IMG/VR virus record: IMGVR_UViG_3300011115_000949
Location: 35,849-99,848 of that record
Reading direction: 5' to 3' (one strand)
Length of the DNA: 64,000 nt
DNA from: a virus
Every line of letters starts with the position of its first letter. The first letter of the stretch is position 1. A model generated the notes under the pieces. The model saw only the letters and a list, made by a program, of their open reading frames with translations, ran no database searches and was not told where the DNA came from. The position numbers and the translations under genes are program-made. Of this stretch, positions 50,700 through 58,470 are shown in pieces.

Positions 50700-51368
50700 T
50701 TACCAAAATCCTGAAAAGGATGATTTTAATCCTAATAATTTAGCATATCTTGGTAAGCGACAGCTCCAATATGATGCTTTTGTTTTATCTTTTTTATTAG
50801 CACAATCGTGACGTTTTGCAAACGCTTGACGTGCTTTTGGGTTATTAATTTTAGCTGACAAGCCAGTAGTGTCTCCAAAGCTAACTTTTTTAACTCCACC
50901 ACCTTTTTTTCTTACATATACATAGAATTTTTTAGATCCGCCACGTTTAGGTTTACCAATTGGTGGATTTTTCTTTTTCTTATCTGCTTCTTCAAGCTCA
51001 ACTTCTTCCATTAATAAATCTAAAGGTACTTTTTTACCTTCAAATATACCAAATTCACCTAAATCTGTTTCAACTAAAATTTCTTTATCTGTGTCGTTTA
51101 CGTGAATAGCGTTGCGAGAATATAAATAACGAGCTTCAGCCCACATATCTAAAAACGCATCTGAGCCGTAACGAAATAAATTTTCATTTATAGGTACTCT
51201 ATTTTCAACATGATATTTCATGTTTTCTGTCATAACAATCTTTGATGTAAGACTTTCGTTAAGTACAGGACCAGGATTTCCTACGTTTTTACATGAATGG
51301 CAACCACAATTACATTTATCGGGTTGTTTTGTTAATATTTCTCTAACTATATGTCTAATACGATCCAT
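50700..51368 (-). CDS. Tagged basic protein, multiple candidate protease sites
   Basis: A 222-residue protein. MDRIRHIVREILTKQPDK is a class 2 tag. A Cys-rich patch (CNCGCHSCK) and VLNE/SL follow near residue 35. LMEEVELEEADKKKK near residue 125 is an acidic-to-basic hinge. The C-terminal 90 residues are basic with KARQAFAKRHDCANKKDKTK, then YWSCRLPRYAK, a block common in phage virion proteins. The ATG lies 2 nt after a promoter-like motif, so the transcript may be nearly leaderless. Confidence 0.65.
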   Translation of the reverse strand: MDRIRHIVREILTKQPDKCNCGCHSCKNVGNPGPVLNESLTSKIVMTENMKYHVENRVPINENLFRYGSDAFLDMWAEARYLYSRNAIHVNDTDKEILVETDLGEFGIFEGKKVPLDLLMEEVELEEADKKKKNPPIGKPKRGGSKKFYVYVRKKGGGVKKVSFGDTTGLSAKINNPKARQAFAKRHDCANKKDKTKASYWSCRLPRYAKLLGLKSSFSGFW

Positions 51369-51370
51369 GG

Positions 51371-51380
51371 TTATAAATAT
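51371..51380 (-). promoter_or_regulatory. Promoter-like motif upstream of the 222-residue gene
   Basis: Exact ATATTTATAA followed by CCATG on the coding strand; 2 nt before the ATG at 51368. Confidence 0.52.
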
Positions 51381-51383
51381 TAT

Positions 51384-52487
51384 TTAATCTTTCTTTTTAT
51401 CTGATGAAGATTTTGTTTCTTTTTTAGCAATATTTAGTTGGTTTTGAAGTATTCTGTATGGTTCAAATTCTTTTTGTAATTCAGAAGTGTTGTACAAATT
51501 TAATTTACCACCGCCATATATTATTAAACCATTAATTTTACTTAAATAATCTAACCATATTTGATTAAGATCTTCATATACTAATTTTGGATTTACAACC
51601 CACGGATGTTTTAATAATTTTGAGATTAAAGCTTTTTGTTCTTTTACTTCTAAACCTAATTTAACAGACTCAGGTGTACCATCATCATTGGTAATAACAC
51701 TGTCTATTTCATATTTTTTATTACCAATTTTAATATATGGTTTTTCTTCTATATCTCCCTCAGATTTAGTATATGATTTTAGTTCTGGCAAGATAGAATA
51801 TATCGTTTCTATAACTGTTCCACTTATGTTACCGGCTTTATACTCATTATTGTAATAATCAGTTAAAAACTGAATTTGATCTTGTATTGTGTTTATATTT
51901 TTTTTAGAACTTTTTTTTTCTTCTATATTTGTTGAAGTATTATCTTTATTTATTATTGAAAGAAGATACATTAAGTACGTGTAATGTTTTTGAAAAGATG
52001 AATTAGTTATATAACCACTAGATGCTGTTCTAAATTCACCACTAGATAATTCTTTAACATCATATACTTCATCTTTTATTTTAATGTCTTTTTCTTTAGT
52101 ACCTCCAGATGTGCTATCTTTTACTCCTAATAAAATAGAAATTTCACCTCGTCCTAAACCAGTTTTTATAATATTTACATAATCTTTATATATTCCTAGT
52201 ATTTTATCTAAGTCAGTAATTGAATATTTTCTAAAATTTTCTAAAAAAGATTTTTGATTATTTGGATTAGCATTATAAATTTTTTCAATTTCATCTACAA
52301 TATCTTTTTTTAATTTAACAACATTTAGTAAAATTTCTTTACATTGAGTAAATGTTTGTGGATTTTTTTGATCTATATCTTCCAATAAACTATTTAAAAG
52401 TATAACATCCTGTTCATTGTTCATGTCAATATATCCTTTAGGGAACTTATAAGAAATCTGTCGTATAAATTTTTCTACTATATCCAT
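51384..52487 (-). CDS. Possible PD-(D/E)xK-like nuclease
   Basis: A 367-residue protein. GLGRGEISILLGVKDSTSGG (near residue 110), then EKDIKIKDEVYDVKELSSGE, matches a G-x-GE...D...VK pattern seen in restriction-endonuclease-fold proteins. The acidic and Lys residues line up as E, D and D-x-K, though one change from the classical E-x-K is present. Flanking regions are helical and Lys-rich. No HNH or GIY-YIG motif is present. It lies in the tag island and could be a packaged nuclease, which is inference. Confidence 0.5.
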   Translation of the reverse strand: MDIVEKFIRQISYKFPKGYIDMNNEQDVILLNSLLEDIDQKNPQTFTQCKEILLNVVKLKKDIVDEIEKIYNANPNNQKSFLENFRKYSITDLDKILGIYKDYVNIIKTGLGRGEISILLGVKDSTSGGTKEKDIKIKDEVYDVKELSSGEFRTASSGYITNSSFQKHYTYLMYLLSIINKDNTSTNIEEKKSSKKNINTIQDQIQFLTDYYNNEYKAGNISGTVIETIYSILPELKSYTKSEGDIEEKPYIKIGNKKYEIDSVITNDDGTPESVKLGLEVKEQKALISKLLKHPWVVNPKLVYEDLNQIWLDYLSKINGLIIYGGGKLNLYNTSELQKEFEPYRILQNQLNIAKKETKSSSDKKKD

Positions 52488-53011
52488 TACGCTGGTGTTT
52501 CTTCAGTTGGAGTTTCTTCGGTTGGTGCTTCAGGAGCTGGAGCTTCAGGAGCTGGAGCTTCAGGTGATTCAGCTGGAGGTGTTTCTCCGCCTTCTGCCTT
52601 TTCAGGTTGAGCTTTACCACCATATGATAATATTCTAGCAATTGCTTCTATACAATTTTGTTCTTCACTTAAATTAAGTAAATAATATTTTTTACCTTCT
52701 ACTTTACCAATCCATGTTCTATCAGTATAAATCATGTAAAATGGTTGGTCGTTAGCTAATATAATTCTAAATGTAGTAGGACGTGGGGCTACCCACTCAA
52801 TATCTTTTAAAAATAATTCATATTGATCCGTTAACATTTTTATAATAACATCCTTAAGTGTAGGAAATTTAACTAAAACAGGAAAACGTTCACTATCTAA
52901 TGATATAGGTTCTGGGTTGTCTAAATCAACTTCAGCCCCAGATTGTTTAGTTGTTGAGTATACTTGCTTAACTAAAGCTTTAATTCTATCTTTTAACTCG
53001 TCTTTAGTCAT
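52487..53011 (-). CDS. Protein with Pro/Glu repeat tail, unknown function
   Basis: A 174-residue protein. The start MTKDELKDRIKALVKQVYST is a helical tag variant. Residues 35-130 form a compact domain (TFRIILANDQPFYMIYTDRT, then WIGKVEGKKYYLLNLS). The last 40 residues are APEAP/TEETP repeats that could expand or shrink. It is coupled to both neighbours by 1-4 nt overlaps. Function is unknown. Confidence 0.6.
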   Translation of the reverse strand: MTKDELKDRIKALVKQVYSTTKQSGAEVDLDNPEPISLDSERFPVLVKFPTLKDVIIKMLTDQYELFLKDIEWVAPRPTTFRIILANDQPFYMIYTDRTWIGKVEGKKYYLLNLSEEQNCIEAIARILSYGGKAQPEKAEGGETPPAESPEAPAPEAPAPEAPTEETPTEETPA

Positions 53012-53301
53012 TTTTTAACAATTTTACGATTTTTAAGATATTTAGTTGAATCAATAACTTCTTCAACTGGTTGAGGTTTAGTTGAAAGGGCTTTTTTAAT
53101 CATTTCTTTAATGCGTTGTTTTGATTCTTTTGTTGCCATATTTTTAGCTAATTTTATTGATCTACCTCTAGCTACATTTTCCGCTTCTGCACCGTAATCT
53201 TCTATAAATTTATCTGATTCATTTTTATACTGATTAAAGAGCTGGCGTGATATGGCCAGCTCTCTAGTCGTTAATCCTTCAGATAAAATATATTTATACA
53301 T
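53008..53301 (-). CDS. Small basic helical protein, unknown function
   Basis: A 97-residue protein starting MYKYILSEGLTTRELAISRQ. It is basic and helical throughout (SKQRIKEMIKKALSTKPQPV) and ends in KNRKIVKK. The early ILSE/G could be a protease site. Its start shares one base with the stop of the Hc1-like gene (TAATG). Possibly DNA-associated because of charge and neighbour. Confidence 0.58.
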   Translation of the reverse strand: MYKYILSEGLTTRELAISRQLFNQYKNESDKFIEDYGAEAENVARGRSIKLAKNMATKESKQRIKEMIKKALSTKPQPVEEVIDSTKYLKNRKIVKK

Positions 53302-53480
53302 TATCCTTTAGCAGCTTTTACTTCAGCTACTGAGGCTTTGTTATAAGCAGAAATTGTTTTTTTCATTTCACTTAATGCTTTACGTGCTCTACCTTTAGCA
53401 GCTTTGGTTGTGTCTTCGTGGTTTAATTTAGCAGTTTCAAATAACTCACTAATTTTTGCAAATAGTTCTTGTGTGTTCAT
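53301..53480 (-). CDS. Hc1-like histone H1-type protein
   Basis: A 59-residue protein. It starts MNTQELFAKISELFETAKLN and has TTKAAKGRARKALSEMKKTI in the middle, then an Ala/Lys end (KASVAEVKAAKG). This matches the short Hc1-type histone-like proteins common in Bacteroidota (KAAGxRARKA pattern). It should bind and compact DNA, and in a phage could act in the head or on host DNA. It lies in the tag island without an obvious tag. Confidence 0.72.
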   Translation of the reverse strand: MNTQELFAKISELFETAKLNHEDTTKAAKGRARKALSEMKKTISAYNKASVAEVKAAKG

Positions 53481-53500
53481 ATATTTTATTTTGTTTGTTT

Positions 53501-53902
53501 TTAAGCGGTCATACTTTGTTTTTCAACACCTAATACTTGTGTCCTAACAAGCATAGTTAAAGTATTTCCGATTTGTTTAATTAATTTTTCGTCACCCAAT
53601 TGTTGAGCATTGGCTAATGCTTTTTGTAACAAGTCTTGGATGGTTTTTATTTCAGGTTTAATATCTAATTCACCTGTTGAAGCGGGTGCAACATTAGCTG
53701 TAGGTTCAGCTGTAGTATCCATTGTTGTTTCAGATGGTGGTGCTTCAGTTGATGCTGTTTCGTCACTACCCATGTTTAAGTCTACTGAATCGTCTTGTGG
53801 TGCTACGTCATTAGGTTCTTTTTTCTTTTTAGCTTCATTTAAATTTTTATATTCGTCTAATATAATTTCTTTTAAACTTTGGATGAACTGATGTTTTTTC
53901 AT
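53501..53902 (-). CDS. Small tagged protein with disordered linker
   Basis: A 133-residue protein. MKKHQFIQSLKEIILDEYKN, then LNE/AK, is a clear tag with a candidate site. Residues 30-80 are Thr/Ser/Glu/Pro-rich and probably disordered. The last 50 residues are helical (IQDLLQKALANAQQLGDEKL). A promoter-like motif lies 13 nt upstream. It ends about 20 nt before the Hc1-like gene. The layout (tag, linker, helix) matches the 84-residue protein at 46385. Confidence 0.62.
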   Translation of the reverse strand: MKKHQFIQSLKEIILDEYKNLNEAKKKKEPNDVAPQDDSVDLNMGSDETASTEAPPSETTMDTTAEPTANVAPASTGELDIKPEIKTIQDLLQKALANAQQLGDEKLIKQIGNTLTMLVRTQVLGVEKQSMTA

Positions 53903-53915
53903 TATAGTGATTTTA

Positions 53916-53925
53916 TTATAAATAT
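53916..53925 (-). promoter_or_regulatory. Promoter-like motif upstream of the 133-residue gene
   Basis: ACATATTTATAATAAAAT on the coding strand; 13 nt before the ATG. Confidence 0.58.
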
Positions 53926-53943
53926 GTGATATTTAATTAAATT

Positions 53944-54564
53944 TTAAGATTTATCGTGTAGATAATCGGTAAGAATTGAACCTATCGCACCTACTTTAGA
54001 CCTTAATAATATCCATTCATTTAATTGTAATTCGCGAGGTTGTTTATAGTATGATATAGTTAAAGCACCCACAAAATCGTCATTTAAATCTTTAATAGCT
54101 ATCATATAAAATGATTTAGTTTTATATTCTTTACCAATAACTGGGAATAACCCGCAGTCAGTTTGGTTGTTTTTAGTATCAGGGACATCAATTTCTCCAG
54201 CATTGTACAATGTTGAAAATACTTTTGGAAATAACGATACCGGGATATTTTGGAATGTTTCTTTTATTGAATGAGCATATTCAGTTGTGCGCTCATAAAA
54301 TATACTAAATTTTTTAATCGATTTACTGGTTGGGTAAAAATTGCCTCCGTTATGAAATTGTGATATACAAATACGATCACATTCTAATTCTTCTAAAAGT
54401 AACTCAAGTTGTTTATCTATTTTTTCGTCTGTGCAAATAGCTTTACCTAAAGCGTCACCTTTTTTAGTTAAAAATTTAGCTTTAACAAATTCAACAGCTA
54501 ATGGTCCTAATAAAGCTGTTATAAGAGCTACAAGTATTGTTAAAATAGAGTCAAGCATTGTCAT
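53944..54564 (-). CDS. Membrane-anchored GAF-like domain protein
   Basis: A 206-residue protein. An N-terminal membrane segment (ILTILVALITALLGPLAVEF, residues 7-26) precedes a domain with CDRICISQFHNGGNFYPTSK followed by SIKKFSIFYERT, which fits a GAF domain strand-turn pattern. It may sense a small molecule at the membrane during infection. No kinase or cyclase partner is seen. The start overlaps the upstream stop (ATGA). The GAF call rests on pattern only. Confidence 0.58.
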   Translation of the reverse strand: MTMLDSILTILVALITALLGPLAVEFVKAKFLTKKGDALGKAICTDEKIDKQLELLLEELECDRICISQFHNGGNFYPTSKSIKKFSIFYERTTEYAHSIKETFQNIPVSLFPKVFSTLYNAGEIDVPDTKNNQTDCGLFPVIGKEYKTKSFYMIAIKDLNDDFVGALTISYYKQPRELQLNEWILLRSKVGAIGSILTDYLHDKS

Positions 54565-55118
54565 TTTTTGAGGCTTTGTAAGTATTTAATTGTTTCTTCT
54601 TTATCTTCTAGTAACTTTTTCTTTGAAGAACCAACCCAACGTTCTACATCACCATCTTCCGTGACATAAGAATCATTAGAACTGTTTATAACTTCGTCCA
54701 TCCAAGTACTATAGTCTTTGGTTACGTTGTCAATATCGCTGTTTATAATGTTTTTTTCGTATTCTTCCCATAAACCTAATTTGCGCAATTCAGTTTCAAA
54801 TTCTATTTGACAATTAAAACATCTTTTATATTGAATGTAAAATAATTTATCGTGTTTATGGTTCATTAACTGTTTGCAACCAGAACAAAACAATGGTAAA
54901 GTTACAGATTTTTTAGCTTTATCCCATTTAGTTAAATTTTGTTTAATGCCATTTTTAATAGTCCAAGTACGACCACCTTCTTCCCACACATCACCTTCAT
55001 TATGAAAATCCTGTTGTTTTGAATAACCTACACCGGATGTGGTACGTTCGCCTGCTTTACCTTTAACTATATTACGCAGTCTTTGAACGTCTTTATTTTT
55101 AAATTCTTTATTTAACAT
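54561..55118 (-). CDS. Zinc-ribbon phage protein of unknown function
   Basis: A 185-residue protein. The first 35 residues are basic (VQRLRNIVKGKAGERTTSGV). A CxxC pair (FCSGCKQLM) and a later CFNCQIEFE give a zinc-binding set around residues 78-105. The C-terminal 75 residues are helical and acidic. The family recurs in T4-like phages. Function is unknown. Confidence 0.6.
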   Translation of the reverse strand: MLNKEFKNKDVQRLRNIVKGKAGERTTSGVGYSKQQDFHNEGDVWEEGGRTWTIKNGIKQNLTKWDKAKKSVTLPLFCSGCKQLMNHKHDKLFYIQYKRCFNCQIEFETELRKLGLWEEYEKNIINSDIDNVTKDYSTWMDEVINSSNDSYVTEDGDVERWVGSSKKKLLEDKEETIKYLQSLKK

Positions 55119-55121
55119 AAC

Positions 55122-55673
55122 TTACAGTCCTATTTGTTTTAATTTTTCAATTGTGTCAGCAGCAGATGTATGTAATATTCCTATACCACCTTTAGATTTC
55201 CATTCTTCAATGTTATCTGCTCTGTCGTCTATTAATATTCTATTTGGTTTAGAATAGTCTTGTTTATTTTCACGTTTAGCTAAAATTAATTTTACTTTTG
55301 GAGCATCTTTTGTTAATGGTAAATTATCTTTTACCCAAACACGTTTACCATAACGTGATGATGGTTTTTGAGATGGTGCTGATAGTAACATTGGTTTGTA
55401 TTTTTCTATATAACTCCAAAGTTGTTTTCCATCAGGCATCCAAGGCATTTTAGCCCAAAATTCAAATCCTACTTTATCGTCTATAAGTTTCCAAAACTGG
55501 CTTTTACTAAATTTAGCCTGGTATTCGTCAGGTGTTAAACCTCCAAAGTATTCAAAACGCTTGTCAAAGTCAGTTAAAACACCATCCATGTCACAAAATA
55601 TTTTATATTGAGCGACCTGAGCGGCTTGTTCTTCTTCCTTTAATTGTTTATATAACGCTGTTAATTTATACAT
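55122..55673 (-). CDS. HAD-like 5'(3')-nucleotidase
   Basis: A 183-residue protein if started at the ATG at 55673; earlier starts lie within the upstream gene. IFCDMDGVLTDFD (near residue 27) is the HAD motif I with both catalytic Asp residues. PMLLSAPSQ is motif II. LIDDRADNIEEWKSKGGIGI is motif IV. It fits deoxyribonucleotidases of the phage type, which remove phosphate from nucleotides. The start overlaps the previous gene by 8 nt. Confidence 0.78.
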   Translation of the reverse strand: MYKLTALYKQLKEEEQAAQVAQYKIFCDMDGVLTDFDKRFEYFGGLTPDEYQAKFSKSQFWKLIDDKVGFEFWAKMPWMPDGKQLWSYIEKYKPMLLSAPSQKPSSRYGKRVWVKDNLPLTKDAPKVKLILAKRENKQDYSKPNRILIDDRADNIEEWKSKGGIGILHTSAADTIEKLKQIGL

Positions 55674-57528
55674 TTTTAATTGAATCTTCCCAATTTCTAA
55701 AACACATATTTCCATGCTCATATGCTTCACGTTCCAGTTGGTCTAATTCTCCACCTTCATTTGTATTAGTGGTGTGAATGTTATTTAGTCGACCTTCGTT
55801 ATCTTGAATACGGTGAATCATCTCATGAGCGTATGAACGTAATATATCTTTTGGATGACGGCCAAGGGTAAATAAAGTGATTGAACAACTTGAGGGATCG
55901 TAATATGCTGTTTTACCTAAAATGTTTGAAGCGTTTTCAGAATCGTTGTTTATTATTTTTAATTTAGGTAATGGTTTGATATTCATACCACTATCTAACA
56001 TATATTTAGTTAACGATGCTAATGCGCTTTTAAAATCTGTGGGTTGTTCATGTTGGCAACCACAGCTTTCTGAGATGTTAGTTATTCCTAATGCATTTTT
56101 ATATCCTTCAGGTGTTATTCCATCTGGTACATATGGGGTTAGATCTGCTCCAGCTTTTAGTGCTATTCTTACATTTGTTGCACTTAGATTTCCAGCTGCA
56201 CTATCGTAATTTTTTATTGTTACATTTGGTGGAACCATTCCATATCTGCCAGAATCCCCTTCTTTTCCAAATACTGCAATGTATTGTTGATCTGGATTCT
56301 TTTCAAATATTTTATAAGCTGCCTTTACAGGACTGTTAAGTGGGACTGGAAGTTTTGGGTCTGATGATAGCATCACCTTAACATTCTCTGGAAGGTTTGC
56401 TAGTTTAAAAATAGCTAAACTCTGCTCAGCAGATACAGGCATTTGAGTCTCGAGTTTTTCTCTAGTTTTTTTATCGGTTTTAGTTGAGTCTGGTTCAGTG
56501 TTAGGTGACACTAAGACAAGTACTTCACTAGCATCTTCAGCTGCTGCTTTAATTCGAGCTATATGATCTTTATGAGGTGGTTTAAATTTACCAGGGAATA
56601 CAGCTATTGGTTTTTTAGGTTGGGTCTCATCTTCTAGAATAAAAGATTTTACTAATTCCATTACTAATGGATTATATTTTTCCTCTAAAGAAGCTACTGT
56701 GTCTAAAGCTTGTTGTTTTTTAGTACCTTTTTCAGTTCCTACCTCAGCATCTCCTACACGTATATTTTTCTTAAACATTCCTTTAAGACGGTCTATTGAT
56801 CTTCTGTTTTTAAATTCTTTAACTTTAGATATAATATCATTAAATTTATCTTTTTCAATGTTGATATTCAGATATTTAATTATAGTTTTAATATCATCAA
56901 AATTATTTGATTTCCATATTTCCTTACCTTCATTTTCTCCTACAGGAACAATCCTTAATGATAGGCCAGATGGATTTAAATTAAAATCATATTCTTCTCC
57001 TTCACCTGGTTTTTTAGCATTATCTATACCTAGTTCTTTAAATAAATTTTCTATTTGTTTTTCATCTAATTCACTAAAAATAGTTTTAACTAAACCTATA
57101 GCCATTACTTGTTCTTGAGCAGGTAAATCTAACATTTTATATGTAAATTTCCCTTCTTCTTTAGATACAGTTACAATATTATCTATTTGAACATATTCTC
57201 CTTCTTTACCAGCTATTGGATATAAAGTAGAAACTATATTCCCATGTATAAAATATTTTTTGTTACCCTTTTGTGGTATTTCAGGGATTTCACTAACTTG
57301 TGATAAAAATTTAGCTAATTCTTGTTTTAGTTCTTTTTTATCACCTTCGGGATAGGATACAACAACATCAATATCTCCAAAAATATTTTTTTCAGGTCTA
57401 GAGCGTACACCTGTGATTTTGTAAGATTTATCTAAACCTAATGGTTTTAGGATATTTTCTCTATAATCACGGATTGTCGCTTTTAAATTTTCTTTATTTA
57501 TACGAGATCCACCAGCTGCTCCACTCAT
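55666..57528 (-). CDS. Three-domain protein: nucleotidyltransferase, adenylyltransferase-like, HExxH peptidase
   Basis: A 620-residue protein. Residues 1-290 contain FGDIDVVVSYPEG, a DxD nucleotidyltransferase active-site strand. Residues 315-475 contain AVFPGKFKPPHKDHIARIKA (HxxH-type adenylyl/cytidylyltransferase start) and LSATNVRIAL (the ISxTxxR-like end). The last 140 residues contain YAHEMIHRIQDNEG, an HExxH zinc peptidase motif, with a downstream GGELDQLEREAYEHGN that could give the third ligand. A single chain with these three activities is unusual. It starts with MSGAAGGSRI and not the standard tag. Substrates are unknown. Functional state of each domain is not certain. Confidence 0.68.
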   Translation of the reverse strand: MSGAAGGSRINKENLKATIRDYRENILKPLGLDKSYKITGVRSRPEKNIFGDIDVVVSYPEGDKKELKQELAKFLSQVSEIPEIPQKGNKKYFIHGNIVSTLYPIAGKEGEYVQIDNIVTVSKEEGKFTYKMLDLPAQEQVMAIGLVKTIFSELDEKQIENLFKELGIDNAKKPGEGEEYDFNLNPSGLSLRIVPVGENEGKEIWKSNNFDDIKTIIKYLNINIEKDKFNDIISKVKEFKNRRSIDRLKGMFKKNIRVGDAEVGTEKGTKKQQALDTVASLEEKYNPLVMELVKSFILEDETQPKKPIAVFPGKFKPPHKDHIARIKAAAEDASEVLVLVSPNTEPDSTKTDKKTREKLETQMPVSAEQSLAIFKLANLPENVKVMLSSDPKLPVPLNSPVKAAYKIFEKNPDQQYIAVFGKEGDSGRYGMVPPNVTIKNYDSAAGNLSATNVRIALKAGADLTPYVPDGITPEGYKNALGITNISESCGCQHEQPTDFKSALASLTKYMLDSGMNIKPLPKLKIINNDSENASNILGKTAYYDPSSCSITLFTLGRHPKDILRSYAHEMIHRIQDNEGRLNNIHTTNTNEGGELDQLEREAYEHGNMCFRNWEDSIKNV

Positions 57529-57533
57529 AATAA

Positions 57534-58448
57534 TTAAATATTTTCAGGTGTATATGCACCAGCACGTTTTAAAGCTTCTTTAAATAAATCTAATATTTTT
57601 GATTGATCTTCAATTTTAAGATTATTTTTAATATAATTCATTAACTTATCATAATTATTAATTATTTCTAAAGTTAATGGTTGTGGTGGTTGATATTCTT
57701 GATTAAATGTTTCTAAAGCACCTTGAGGTTTATCAGCTATAATTTCACCTGTTTCTTTACGAATAAATCCTTTACCACTTTTAAAAGTATATCCTAAAAC
57801 TGCAAACATAGCTAACATTAATTGTCCTCTATGTAATCCTTTAATTTGGGGATTATCTTCAGGTAATTCAGAATTATATCTAAATTTTAACCAATCCATG
57901 TCTCCTGAGTCTAAATCAAGTTGTGTTCTTGAATCTAATTTTTCTCCAGTTAAAGCATATTGTGGGTATGAAAAATGGATTGTACCTCCATTTATAGCTT
58001 TATTACTAGCAAATAAATCTCCACCAGTATTGTTAATTTTATTTACTACAGTATCCAATAATGCTCTAATTTGAACTTGTTCATCTGTGGCAGTACGAGA
58101 AGATTTTTTAAATTTCTCATATAAGTTATTATACTCGTTAGTATCTACTCCCCATCCTTCTATATCTATTTTTCCATTTTTAAAAAAATATTCTGAGGAG
58201 TATGCTAAATCAACATCTCCGGATTGTGGTTTTCTGCCTGTTGAGCCTAACCAATTGCTTGTATCATTTAAAGAATTAAATGTAGATTTTTTATTTGGAA
58301 ATATTTTTCCTAAATCTTCAACAAATTTTTTAATTGTTGATGCTATATTATCTTTATCTATATTTTGTGTATCGTATTCTGTATTTTTGAATACATTACC
58401 TCCTTCATTAAGATATATTTCTTTTAAAAGTCCAACTAAAGATATCAT
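57534..58448 (-). CDS. Tagged nucleotidyltransferase-like protein
   Basis: A 304-residue protein. MISLVGLLKEIYLNE/GG is a clear tag with an LNE/G site. WLGSTGRKPQSGDVDLAYSS (near residue 70) is a nucleotidyltransferase GS...DxD active-site pattern, and DLDSGDMDWLKF later gives further acidic residues. The substrate is unknown. Together with the three-domain protein next to it, it makes a pair of nucleotidyltransferase genes. Its promoter-like motif is 11 nt upstream and marks the start of the tag island. Confidence 0.7.
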   Translation of the reverse strand: MISLVGLLKEIYLNEGGNVFKNTEYDTQNIDKDNIASTIKKFVEDLGKIFPNKKSTFNSLNDTSNWLGSTGRKPQSGDVDLAYSSEYFFKNGKIDIEGWGVDTNEYNNLYEKFKKSSRTATDEQVQIRALLDTVVNKINNTGGDLFASNKAINGGTIHFSYPQYALTGEKLDSRTQLDLDSGDMDWLKFRYNSELPEDNPQIKGLHRGQLMLAMFAVLGYTFKSGKGFIRKETGEIIADKPQGALETFNQEYQPPQPLTLEIINNYDKLMNYIKNNLKIEDQSKILDLFKEALKRAGAYTPENI

Positions 58449-58459
58449 TAATGTTTTTG

Positions 58460-58469
58460 TTATAAATAT
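58460..58469 (-). promoter_or_regulatory. Promoter-like motif upstream of the tag island
   Basis: Extended form TTTAACATATTTATAACAAA on the coding strand; 11 nt before the 58448 ATG. Confidence 0.6.
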
Positions 58470-58470
58470 G

